Below, piece after piece: positions 1 to 6,744 of a stretch of DNA of 11,863 nt. Under the pieces are notes generated by a model that had not been told where the DNA came from, searched no databases, and worked only from the letters and a program-made list of their open reading frames with translations. A program made the translations under genes and the position numbers. The stretch's first letter is position 1. Each line of letters begins with the position of its first letter. Origin of the DNA: Marivita sp965656765 (lineage in GTDB: Bacteria > Pseudomonadota > Alphaproteobacteria > Rhodobacterales > Rhodobacteraceae); assembly GCF_965656765.1 (NCBI RefSeq), contig NZ_CBFHLV010000081.1, positions 1 through 11,863 on the forward strand, in the 5' to 3' direction.

Positions 1-451
1 CGGTGAGCGGGTGATTCAGGAAGAAGCGGCCCGGCAACTGATCTGGATGATGGAAAAGGTTGTGACAGACGGCACGGGCGGACGGGCCAAACTGCCTGAC
101 CGTCAGGTCGCCGGCAAAACCGGCACCTCCCAAGAGGCGCGTGATGCATGGTTCATCGGATTTACTGCCGATTATGTGGCCGGCGTTTGGATGGGATATG
201 ATGACAACACCCCTCTTGCGGGTGTCACCGGTAGCGGGCTTCCAGCCGAGATTTGGCACGAAGCGATGATCCGCGTTCACGAAGGCTTGCCCATCAAACC
301 CTTGCCGATGATCACGCCAGAGCCGCCGCGCCAGGTGGCTCAGCCGCAGCAAGCGCCGCAGCAACAAACCCCTGATCGTCAGCAAGGCGGGGGCAATGCG
401 CTTGAGAATGCGCTGAACCAGCTTCTGCGCGATATCCTGGGTGGTAATTGA
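1..451 (+). CDS. mrcA: Penicillin-binding protein 1A, C-terminal end (5' partial)
   Basis: This is the C-terminal end of a class A penicillin-binding protein, an inner-membrane enzyme that polymerises glycan strands and cross-links peptidoglycan in the periplasm. The reading frame is open from base 2, so the gene starts outside the window; about 149 residues are visible. The transpeptidase KTGTS box (Lys codon at 116) is followed by RDAWFIGFTADYVAGVWMGYD, which is the usual sequence after KTGT in PBP1A proteins, where a strand borders the active site. The catalytic serine (SxxK) and the glycosyltransferase domain lie upstream and are not seen. After about visible residue 95 comes a low-complexity tail rich in Pro and Gln, ending in a short helix-like Asn/Leu segment. 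The GTG at 11 is an internal valine, not a start. Family assignment is firm; the 1A subtype is inferred from the conserved block after KTGT. Confidence 0.92.
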   Translation, partial: GERVIQEEAARQLIWMMEKVVTDGTGGRAKLPDRQVAGKTGTSQEARDAWFIGFTADYVAGVWMGYDDNTPLAGVTGSGLPAEIWHEAMIRVHEGLPIKPLPMITPEPPRQVAQPQQAPQQQTPDRQQGGGNALENALNQLLRDILGGN

Positions 452-545
452 CCAAAACCGGCATGGGCAATTCTAGCGGTCTTGCCTCTTTCCATTTGAT
501 GCGGCGCGCAATAGCGTCGCGCCAAATGAATAAGGGGAGACACCA
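452..545 (+). promoter_or_regulatory. Intergenic region with imperfect hairpin upstream of the RidA gene
   Basis: These 94 bases separate the PBP gene from the RidA-family gene. An inverted repeat has arms CATTTG (493-498) and CAAATG (523-528). Inside it lie GC-rich arms (501-509 and 514-522) that pair with a few bulges around an AATA loop (510-513). There is no T-run after it, so it is either a weak terminator for the upstream gene or a structured leader. A TTGACC at 448-453 lies 17 nt from TTCTAG (471-476). The first resembles a -35 box, but the second is a poor -10, so a promoter here is only a possibility. The Shine-Dalgarno AAGGGGAG (532-539) ends 6 nt before the ATG at 546. Confidence 0.35.
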
Positions 546-1007
546 ATGACCAACGCAATTGAAGCCCGCCTTGCCGAACTAGGCCTGACCTTGCCCGATG
601 CTCCGGCCCCAGCAGCCAACTATGTGCCTTTCGTGAAAACCGGAAATCAAGTCTATGTTTCGGGCCAATTGCCAACAGGCCCGGACGGTCTGGTCAAAGG
701 TAAACTCGGTGCAGACCTTGATGCTGAAGTGGGCGCTGAAGCCGCGAAATACTGTGCGCTTGCGCTTCTATCTCAGGCCCGAAAGGCGGCGGACGGTGAT
801 CTCAGCCGCGTTCGCGTTCTAAAGCTGGTGGGGTTCGTGAACTCGACCGCCGATTTTGGCGACCAGCCAAAAGTGGTAAACGGTGCGTCAGATCTGATGG
901 TCGAGGTGCTGGGTGAAAACGGGCGTCATGCCAGGTCGGCAGTCTCCGCAGCGTCACTGCCCTTCGGTGTTGCCGTCGAAATCGAAGGCATTTTCGAAAT
1001 CGCATGA
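546..1007 (+). CDS. RidA (YjgF/YER057c/UK114) family protein
   Basis: This 153-residue protein belongs to the RidA superfamily of small trimeric cytoplasmic proteins. Archetypal RidA hydrolyses reactive enamine/imine intermediates made by PLP enzymes; many paralogues have other or unknown roles. Visible hallmarks are the VYVSGQLP segment (residues 37-43) and the C-terminal block HARSAVSAASLPFGVAVEIEG (128-148), where Arg130 matches the carboxylate-binding arginine of archetypal RidA and the VEIE strand follows. At 153 residues it is longer than the roughly 130 of canonical RidA, with an N-terminal extension (residues 1-25) typical of the longer YjgF-like subgroup. This makes true imine deaminase activity less certain. 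The ATG at 546 is supported by AAGGGGAG 6 nt upstream. The stop overlaps the phosphodiesterase start (ATGA, 1004-1007), implying translational coupling. Confidence 0.9.
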   Translation: MTNAIEARLAELGLTLPDAPAPAANYVPFVKTGNQVYVSGQLPTGPDGLVKGKLGADLDAEVGAEAAKYCALALLSQARKAADGDLSRVRVLKLVGFVNSTADFGDQPKVVNGASDLMVEVLGENGRHARSAVSAASLPFGVAVEIEGIFEIA

Positions 1008-1759
1008 GCCGCCTTCCATCGGAATTCCTGACGATCCCAATTGCGCATCGCGGGTACCACAACAAGGCGGATGGGGTCATTGAAAACACTCCGTCCGCCT
1101 TTGCAGCCGCGATTGATGCTGGATACGCGATTGAGCTGGACCTGCAGCTGTCTCGTGATGGCGTCCCGATGGTGTTTCACGACGACACACTTGAACGCCT
1201 GACAGCCGAAACGGGGCCGCTGCGCGACCGCGATGCCAAGGATTTGACGGCAATCACCCTGAAAGGCGGAATCGACACGATTCAGTCGCTGCGCACTGTA
1301 TTGGACCAAGTGAACGGTGCAGTACCCTTGCTGATCGAGATGAAAGACCAGCATGGCGCAATGGGTGACACGGATGGTCGGTTGGAAGACGCGGCTGTGA
1401 AATCCCTCGCGGGGTACACAGGGCCATATGCGCTGATGTCGTTCAATCCGCACATGGTGGGCAAAGTGGCCAAGCTTGCGCCTAGCATTCCGCGCGGATT
1501 GATCAGTTCGGCCTGGCGAAAGATAGATGAGCCGCAAGTGCCCGCCGCACGCCGCGCCGAGCTTGCCGCCATTCCCGATTTTGAACGCGTGGGTGCAGAC
1601 TTTCTCAGCCATGACATGACCGATCTGGATGCGCCACGGGTCAAACAGCTCAAGGCACAGGGTGTGCCGATCCTGTGTTGGACCGTTCGCAGTGCGGATC
1701 AGGAAGAGCAAGCACGTAAGGTTGCCGACAACATTACGTTTGAAGGTTACGTGGCTTGA
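1004..1759 (+). CDS. Glycerophosphodiester phosphodiesterase (GDPD family)
   Basis: This 251-residue TIM-barrel enzyme is predicted to hydrolyse glycerophosphodiesters to glycerol-3-phosphate and an alcohol, with a divalent metal. The catalytic set is visible: IAHRG with His15 and Arg16, EN at residues 27-28, the metal site ELD (Glu44, Asp46), the second catalytic histidine in FHDD (His59), and IEMK (Glu112, Lys114) on a later strand. SFNP (146-149) and ILCWTVR (223-229) match the late-barrel strands of the family. No signal peptide is visible, so the enzyme should be cytoplasmic, as UgpQ-type enzymes are. The final motif reads ITFEGY rather than the common ITDxP, so this end has drifted. It starts inside the RidA stop codon and probably shares that mRNA. 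The substrate headgroup cannot be told from sequence. Confidence 0.92.
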   Translation: MSRLPSEFLTIPIAHRGYHNKADGVIENTPSAFAAAIDAGYAIELDLQLSRDGVPMVFHDDTLERLTAETGPLRDRDAKDLTAITLKGGIDTIQSLRTVLDQVNGAVPLLIEMKDQHGAMGDTDGRLEDAAVKSLAGYTGPYALMSFNPHMVGKVAKLAPSIPRGLISSAWRKIDEPQVPAARRAELAAIPDFERVGADFLSHDMTDLDAPRVKQLKAQGVPILCWTVRSADQEEQARKVADNITFEGYVA

Positions 1760-1775
1760 TCCAAGACAGATCAAG
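1755..1775 (+). repeat. 7-bp inverted repeat over the phosphodiesterase stop codon
   Basis: CTTGATC (1755-1761) and GATCAAG (1769-1775) form a perfect 7-bp stem with a 7-nt loop; the TGA stop at 1757-1759 lies in the left arm. No T-run follows, so it is at best a weak terminator or an mRNA-stabilising hairpin. It is followed by three copies of ACCAAG (1776-1781, 1783-1788, 1794-1799), the last of which overlaps the ribosome binding site of the next gene. Confidence 0.4.
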
Positions 1776-1807
1776 ACCAAGTACCAAGGCGTAACCAAGG
1801 AACGGAC

Positions 1808-3007
1808 ATGTCCGACCCAACTAACGCGCCAACAGTCACCATCAACATGCACAGCTCTATCGCACAGATCGCGGCAGGGGATTGGGATGCCTGCGCCTGC
1901 CCCGAAGTGGCAGATGGCGGGCGCGCACATGATCCGTTCACGACACATCGCTGGCTGAAAGCCTTTGAAGACAGCCGGTCCGTTGGCGTCGGCACTGGAT
2001 GGGATCCCCGCTATCTGACTGCTGAAATGGATGGCCAAATCATTGCCTGTGCACCGCTTTTCGGCAAAAGCCACAGTCAGGGCGAATACATCTTTGACCA
2101 CAATTGGGCCCACGCCTGGGAACGTGCCGGCGGGCGCTATTACCCAAAGCTTCAGATCGCAGTGCCATTTACTCCCGCCACTGGACGACGTTTCTTGACC
2201 CGCCCGGGTTTCGAGGCGGAAGGCATCAGCGCACTGGTTCAGGGGGCCATTCAGGTTGCCGCAGACAACGAGCTGTCATCACTCCACATCACCTTTTGCA
2301 CCGAAGCCGAAGCGATTGCCGGCGAACAGATCGGGCTGCTGCGGCGGCGAACACAACAGTACCATTGGGAAAACCGCGACTATGACAGTTTCGACGCGTT
2401 TCTAGGTGACCTAAGCTCCCGCAAGCGCAAAACGATCCGCAAAGAACGAGAACGCGCGCAGAGTTTTGGCGGAACGATCCATCAATTCACCGGTGATCAA
2501 ATCCACCCCGACCATTGGGATGCGTTCTGGACCTTCTACCAGGATACCGGCGCGCGGAAATGGGGCACGCCCTATCTTACCCGCAAGTTTTTCGACATTG
2601 CACAAGATCAGCTGCGCGATGACATTGTGTTGGTCATGGCAGAACGGGACGGCGAATGGGTCGCCGGTGCGATGAATGTCATCGGGCGCGACACACTTTA
2701 TGGCCGATATTGGGGCTGCACAGAGGATCACCCCTGCCTGCACTTTGAGCTGTGCTACTATCAGGCCATGGATTATGCCATTGCACACGGCCAGTCCCGC
2801 GTCGAAGCAGGCGCACAGGGCGATCACAAACTTTCGCGCGGATATTTGCCGGTTTACACGCATTCCCTTCACTGGATCGGCGATCCCGGTTTTTCCGAAG
2901 CCGTTGCACGGTATCTTGAAGCTGAAGCGCAGGCCGTGGACGAAGATATCGAAGTGCTGACAAGCTATGGCCCGTTTCGCAAAGCCACGACAGAGGATCA
3001 CCAATGA
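1808..3007 (+). CDS. FemAB/GNAT-fold family protein (DUF482/peptidogalycan-type acyltransferase-like)
   Basis: This 399-residue protein matches the proteobacterial family with a FemAB-like GNAT fold (PF04339-type), usually annotated as GNAT N-acetyltransferase without a known substrate. Recognisable family blocks are SSLHITFC (157-164), YHWENRDYDSFDAFL (185-199), the basic stretch SRKRKTIRKERE (204-215), TLYGRYWGC (296-304), LHFELCYYQ (311-319) and VEAGAQGDHKLSRGYLP (332-348). No signal peptide or membrane segment is seen, so it should be cytoplasmic. The ATG at 1808 is supported by AAGGA at 1797-1801 with 6-nt spacing. The gene ends in an ATGA overlap with the pterin dehydratase gene (3004-3007), so the two are probably made together. 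Family membership is secure; the acyl or aminoacyl donor and the acceptor are unknown. Confidence 0.88.
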   Translation: MSDPTNAPTVTINMHSSIAQIAAGDWDACACPEVADGGRAHDPFTTHRWLKAFEDSRSVGVGTGWDPRYLTAEMDGQIIACAPLFGKSHSQGEYIFDHNWAHAWERAGGRYYPKLQIAVPFTPATGRRFLTRPGFEAEGISALVQGAIQVAADNELSSLHITFCTEAEAIAGEQIGLLRRRTQQYHWENRDYDSFDAFLGDLSSRKRKTIRKERERAQSFGGTIHQFTGDQIHPDHWDAFWTFYQDTGARKWGTPYLTRKFFDIAQDQLRDDIVLVMAERDGEWVAGAMNVIGRDTLYGRYWGCTEDHPCLHFELCYYQAMDYAIAHGQSRVEAGAQGDHKLSRGYLPVYTHSLHWIGDPGFSEAVARYLEAEAQAVDEDIEVLTSYGPFRKATTEDHQ

Positions 3008-3294
3008 CCGAGAAACTTTCTGACACTGCACGCAAAACTGTTCTGGGGCCGTTGTTAGACGCTGGCTGGGTGCTTCTTGAAGACCGCGATGCGATCTCCA
3101 AGACGTTTCAGTTCAAGGATTTCACCGAAGCCTTTAGCTGGATGACCCGCGCTGCCCTTTGGGCCGAAAAGTGGGATCATCATCCTGAATGGTCGAATGT
3201 TTACAATCGGGTCGAGGTCACTTTGACAACGCACGATGTCGATGGTCTATCGTCGCTCGATGCGAAACTCGCACGAAAACTGGATACCCTCTGA
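3004..3294 (+). CDS. phhB: 4a-hydroxytetrahydrobiopterin dehydratase (pterin-4a-carbinolamine dehydratase)
   Basis: This 96-residue protein is predicted to dehydrate 4a-hydroxytetrahydropterin, recycling the pterin cofactor of aromatic amino acid hydroxylases in the cytoplasm. The family signature is clear: WDHHPEWSNVYNRVEVTL (residues 57-74) carries the catalytic His59-His60-Pro61, the aromatic residue Tyr67 and the following TTHDVDGLSSLD (75-86) with His77 and Asp86. The length is normal for the family. It begins inside the stop codon of the FemAB-like gene. No phenylalanine hydroxylase gene lies in the window, so a role in pterin or molybdopterin-related repair, or a distant hydroxylase partner, is also possible. 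Confidence 0.95.
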   Translation: MTEKLSDTARKTVLGPLLDAGWVLLEDRDAISKTFQFKDFTEAFSWMTRAALWAEKWDHHPEWSNVYNRVEVTLTTHDVDGLSSLDAKLARKLDTL

Positions 3295-3371
3295 CTGGTT
3301 TGCCTTGACCGGGTGCAAGGCGTGCTATTTCTGCGTTCCCTTGGCGTGTTGCTTGGCCTAACCTGCGTACA
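3295..3371 (+). promoter_or_regulatory. Spacer before the transporter operon, with small hairpin
   Basis: These 77 bases separate the pterin dehydratase gene from the ABC transporter operon. GCCTTG (3302-3307) and CAAGGC (3316-3321) form a perfect 6-bp stem with an 8-nt loop, followed by a T-containing stretch (3326-3332) too short for a confident terminator. A TTGACC (3305-3310) overlaps the hairpin, but no good -10 is seen at normal spacing. This is where I would expect the operon promoter, but the sequence does not identify one. No Shine-Dalgarno-like purine run is visible just before the ATG at 3372. Confidence 0.3.
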
Positions 3372-4319
3372 ATGCTGGGCTATATCGTCAAACGACTGGT
3401 CTCTCTTGCCATAAGCCTGATCGTGGCCTCGATGGTGATTTTTGCCGTGGTCGAAATCGCGCCCGGGGATCCGGCCAGCTTTATGCTAGGCATCAACGCG
3501 CAACCCGACACGATTGCCGCTCTGCGGACGGAACTGGGCCTCGATCAATCAAAATTCGACCGATACCTAAGCTGGGTCGGCGGCATGCTGAGTGGAGATT
3601 TCGGCATGTCCTACACATACCGGACGCCAGTTTCACAGATGATCGCAGATCGGATGTGGGTGTCGTTGCCATTGGCGCTTTATGCGCTGACGCTGTCCAC
3701 TTTCATCGCGTTTCCCGCGGGCATCTTTGCCGCTGCCCGCCGGGGCGGACCCGGCGATTTGTCAGTCACGGCGGCAACTCAACTGGGCGTGGCAATCCCG
3801 AATTTCTGGTTCGCAATGATGCTGGTGCTGATTTTTGCCATCAACCTGCGCTGGTTCAGTGCGGGCGGATTTCCGGGATGGGACGAAGGGTTCTGGGGCG
3901 GCCTGAAAGCCCTGACGCTGCCCGCGATCGCATTGGCCTTGCCGCAAGCGGCGATCCTGACCCGGGTGATGCGATCATCCTTGCTGGACATTCTGGGCGA
4001 AGATTTCATGCGCACCGCCCGCGCCAAGGGATTGTCGTCGCGGCAAGCGTTGTGGCGGCATGGCTTGCGCAATGCCCTGATCCCAGTTTTGACGATCATC
4101 GGGCTGCAATTCGCGTTTCTACTGGCTGGAGCGATCATCATTGAACAAGTGTTCTTTTTGCCCGGTCTTGGGCGGTTGATCTTTCAGGCGATAACGCAGC
4201 GTGATCTGATCGTAGTTGAATCCGTCGTCATGCTGCTGGTGTTCGCAGTCATCATGGTAAACTTTCTCGTCGATCTTGCCTATGCCGCTGTCGACCCCAG
4301 GCTCAGGACACGGACATGA
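3372..4319 (+). CDS. ABC transporter permease, DppB/OppB type
   Basis: This 315-residue inner-membrane permease is of the peptide/opine/nickel uptake family. The N-terminus MLGYIVKRLV leads into the first membrane helix (about 9-29), as in DppB proteins. The sequence around LRTELGLDQS (51-60) and the GDFGMSYTYRTPV block (75-87) form the usual periplasmic part. Further helices lie at about 100-120, 136-158, 181-197, 237-258 and 283-304. The EAA loop that docks the ATPase is visible as FMRTARAKG (212-220) followed by RHGLRNALIPVL (229-240). FLPGLGRL (262-269) and the end VDPRLRTRT are also typical. ATG 3372 is the only ATG/GTG/TTG in frame after the stop at 3306-3308, although it has no clear ribosome binding site. 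It overlaps the next permease gene by ATGA. Confidence 0.95.
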   Translation: MLGYIVKRLVSLAISLIVASMVIFAVVEIAPGDPASFMLGINAQPDTIAALRTELGLDQSKFDRYLSWVGGMLSGDFGMSYTYRTPVSQMIADRMWVSLPLALYALTLSTFIAFPAGIFAAARRGGPGDLSVTAATQLGVAIPNFWFAMMLVLIFAINLRWFSAGGFPGWDEGFWGGLKALTLPAIALALPQAAILTRVMRSSLLDILGEDFMRTARAKGLSSRQALWRHGLRNALIPVLTIIGLQFAFLLAGAIIIEQVFFLPGLGRLIFQAITQRDLIVVESVVMLLVFAVIMVNFLVDLAYAAVDPRLRTRT

Positions 4320-5131
4320 GCCGCAACCTTATCCTTGGTGGGTTACTGACCGGGCTGTTCGTGATCGCAGCGCTGTTATCGTTTGTCTGGACACCCGACA
4401 GCGTCGAGGCGATGAATATCGCGAACCGCCTGAAACCGCCCAACGCTGACAATCTACTGGGCACCGATCATTTCGGCCGCGACATCCTGTCGATGCTCAT
4501 GGTCGGCGCGCGCACGTCGATTGCCGTGGCGCTAGTGGCGGTGGGGATTGGTATGGGCGTTGGCATTCCCTTGGGGCTTGCAGCAGCTGCGCGACGAGGT
4601 GGCCTGCTGGATGAGGTCATCATGCGGATGAACGATCTGATATTTGCGTTCCCTTCGCTCGTCATCGCCATTTTGATCACTGCCGTGTTCGGTCCGTCAG
4701 CCACCAACGCGATCATCGCCATCGGCATCTTCAACATTCCCGTCTTCGCCCGCATCACGCGCGGCGCCGCGCTCAGCCTATGGAAACGCGAATTCATCAT
4801 GGCGGCGCAGGTCGCTGGCAAAACGCGCGCTCGTATCAGCGTCGAACATATCTTGCCCAACGTGGCGAACCTGCTGATCGTGCAGGGCACGATTCAGTTC
4901 AGCCTTGGCATCCTCGCCGAAGCAGGCCTCAGCTATGTCGGCCTTGGCGCGCAGCCCCCGATCCCAAGCTGGGGGCGCATGTTGGCCGATGCGCAGACCA
5001 TGGTGTCCCTCGCCCCGCATGTGGCTCTGATCCCGGGGCTAACCATCGTGGCGATGGTTTTGGGGCTTAATCTGCTGGGTGACGGATTGCGCGATGCGCT
5101 TGATCCTCGCCTCAAGGTGGTGCGGGCATGA
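4316..5131 (+). CDS. ABC transporter permease, DppC/OppC type
   Basis: This 271-residue inner-membrane protein is the second permease and should form a heterodimer with the upstream DppB-type protein. One N-terminal helix (about 6-25) precedes the family block LLGTDHFGRDILSMLMVGAR (47-66). Core helices follow at about 68-90, 108-126 and 130-146. The ATPase-docking EAA loop reads EFIMAAQVAG (159-168), followed by HILPN (178-182). GLSYVGLGAQPPIPSWGRML (204-223) and LLGDGLRDALDPRL (253-266) are diagnostic of DppC-type proteins. At 271 residues it is slightly short because the cytoplasmic N-terminal tail is brief. Both ends overlap neighbouring genes by ATGA, so the three transporter genes are very likely one translationally coupled unit. 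Confidence 0.95.
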   Translation: MSRNLILGGLLTGLFVIAALLSFVWTPDSVEAMNIANRLKPPNADNLLGTDHFGRDILSMLMVGARTSIAVALVAVGIGMGVGIPLGLAAAARRGGLLDEVIMRMNDLIFAFPSLVIAILITAVFGPSATNAIIAIGIFNIPVFARITRGAALSLWKREFIMAAQVAGKTRARISVEHILPNVANLLIVQGTIQFSLGILAEAGLSYVGLGAQPPIPSWGRMLADAQTMVSLAPHVALIPGLTIVAMVLGLNLLGDGLRDALDPRLKVVRA

Positions 5132-6744
5132 ATCTTTTAAGCATCGAAAACCTGAGTCTTGCGATTCACGACACGGCAGTCCTGCACGGCATCTCTTTGA
5201 CGATCGGTGAAGGCGAAATCGCCGCGCTCACGGGCGAGAGCGGATCGGGCAAGTCGATGACCGCCTTCGCGACGACGGGCCTTCTACCCAAGGGATCAAT
5301 CACCACCGGCAGCATTCAATTCGACGGTTTAGAGCTGCTCGGCCTGCCAGAACCGCAGATGTGTGACCTGCGTGGACGCGAGATCGGCATCGTGTTTCAA
5401 GAACCCATGACCGCGCTTAATCCGGTTCAGACCATAGGCGCACAGGTGATGGAAACCATCCTTGTCCACAAAGCGATGACACCTGACAGGGCGAAAGAGC
5501 GCGCCTACGAGGTGCTGGAACGTGTCGGTCTACCACCGGGCCAATTTCCGTTGGAACGGTATCCGCATGAACTTAGCGGTGGCCAGCGCCAACGCGTTGT
5601 GATTGCGATGGCCATCGCCTTGCGCCCACGTTTGCTGATCGCGGATGAGCCGACCACCGCGCTTGACGTAACGACGCAGGCCCAGATCCTCGACCTTCTC
5701 AAGGGCCTTGCCCGCGAACAGAATATGGCACTCATGATGATCACTCATGATCTGGCAGTGGTCAGCAACATGGCCGACACGCTTAACGTCATGCGCCATG
5801 GAGAGATCGTCGAGACAGGCCCAACCGCCGACGTCTTGCGCAATATGCGCCATCCCTACACGCGCCAATTATTCGAGGCCTCGCGCCATCAGGCAAAACT
5901 GGGGGCCGCCAAAGCCGAAGCGCGTTTGCTTTCGGTCCAGAACGTAAGCCGCGACTATCCCTTGCCGCGCAAATCCCTGTTCAGCCCGCGCAACGTGTTC
6001 CGCGCAGTAAAAGAGGTCAGCTTTGACATCAAACGCGGTGAACGCGTTGGGTTAGTCGGCGAATCTGGCTGCGGGAAATCCACTCTCACCCGCGCCATTC
6101 TTGGATTGGAACCGACGCAGGGCGGCCAGATCACGCTTGATGGCGCCCCGGTCTGGCGGGACAATAGCCCAAATCTGACCGTACGCCGCAAGATGCAGGT
6201 CGTGTTCCAAGACCCGTATGGCAGTTTCAACCCTCGTCACCGCGTGGCCCGGCTGCTTACCGAGCCGTTCCACCTCATTTCCGATCCACCAAAAGGGGAT
6301 GCCCGCGATCAGGTCATCGCCGAAGCACTGACAGCTGTGGGCCTTAGGCCAGAGGACGCTGGCAAGCACATCCATGCCTTCTCTGGTGGTCAACGTCAGC
6401 GCATTGCCATCGCCCGGGCGCTGATCATCAAACCCGACCTTATCGTGTTCGACGAAGCAGTCTCGGCGCTTGATGTGAGGGTGCGCGCGCAAATCCTAGA
6501 CCTTATGGCGGACCTAAGCCGCGACTATAGCCTGACTTATCTGTTCATTAGCCACGATCTAAGCGTCGTGCGCTCGATCACCGACCGCGTGATGGTGATG
6601 AAAGCCGGGAAAATCGTCGAAGATCGCCCGACGGCAGAAATCTTTGACTCACCCGAACACCCCTACACCCAAACGCTGATCGACGCGGCACCGCAATTGC
6701 CCATTTTCCCGGAGGCCGATGATGCTCCCCGCCCTGCCCTTTAA
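5128..6744 (+). CDS. Dipeptide/oligopeptide-type ABC transporter ATP-binding protein, two fused ATPase domains
   Basis: This 538-residue protein carries both ATPases of a Dpp-type importer in one chain (DppD-DppF fusion). Domain 1 has Walker A GESGSGKS (36-43), signature LSGGQ (149-153), Walker B LLIADEP (169-175) and switch His207. Domain 2 has Walker A GESGCGKS (311-318), signature FSGGQ (418-422), Walker B LIVFDEAVSALD (438-449) and switch His476. Each domain ends in the HPYT segment (242-245 and 511-514) typical of the oligopeptide C-terminal extension. Domain 2 has DEA rather than DEP after Walker B, a common variant in this family. All catalytic residues are intact, so both sites should hydrolyse ATP. 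It powers the two upstream permeases. Its last 26 bases (or 23, if the second ATG is used) overlap the aldehyde dehydrogenase gene. Confidence 0.96.
   Translation: MNLLSIENLSLAIHDTAVLHGISLTIGEGEIAALTGESGSGKSMTAFATTGLLPKGSITTGSIQFDGLELLGLPEPQMCDLRGREIGIVFQEPMTALNPVQTIGAQVMETILVHKAMTPDRAKERAYEVLERVGLPPGQFPLERYPHELSGGQRQRVVIAMAIALRPRLLIADEPTTALDVTTQAQILDLLKGLAREQNMALMMITHDLAVVSNMADTLNVMRHGEIVETGPTADVLRNMRHPYTRQLFEASRHQAKLGAAKAEARLLSVQNVSRDYPLPRKSLFSPRNVFRAVKEVSFDIKRGERVGLVGESGCGKSTLTRAILGLEPTQGGQITLDGAPVWRDNSPNLTVRRKMQVVFQDPYGSFNPRHRVARLLTEPFHLISDPPKGDARDQVIAEALTAVGLRPEDAGKHIHAFSGGQRQRIAIARALIIKPDLIVFDEAVSALDVRVRAQILDLMADLSRDYSLTYLFISHDLSVVRSITDRVMVMKAGKIVEDRPTAEIFDSPEHPYTQTLIDAAPQLPIFPEADDAPRPAL
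6711..6724 (+). promoter_or_regulatory. Ribosome binding site and tandem ATG of the aldehyde dehydrogenase gene
   Basis: GGAGG (6711-6715) lies inside the end of the ATPase gene. It is 3 nt before the ATG at 6719 and 6 nt before the ATG at 6722. The second spacing is the normal one, so translation more likely starts at 6722, giving 481 residues instead of 482. The site lies within the upstream coding region, which suggests re-initiation or coupling with the ATPase. Confidence 0.6.

Noticed and set aside
448..476. Sigma-70-like promoter TTGACC - 17 nt - TTCTAG upstream of the RidA gene
   Set aside because: The -10 element matches consensus at only two positions, so I do not call it as a promoter feature.
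526..549. Seven-codon frame (ATG 526 to TGA 547-549) overlapping the RidA start by ATGA
   Set aside because: It is very short, has no ribosome binding site of its own, and lies partly in the hairpin arm; chance is the simpler explanation.
926..2113. Long open frame of 395 codons on the - strand
   Set aside because: It runs antisense to the phosphodiesterase and FemAB-like genes, whose + frames carry full family motifs. The - translation shows no recognisable domain and reflects codon bias of the + genes.
2411..3031. 206-codon - strand frame over the FemAB-like gene
   Set aside because: It is a shadow of a well-supported + strand gene, with no motif or ribosome binding site of note.
3305..3331. 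Promoter TTGACC with TATTTC before the transporter operon
   Set aside because: Spacing is only 15 nt, the -10 is poor, and the -35 lies in a hairpin.
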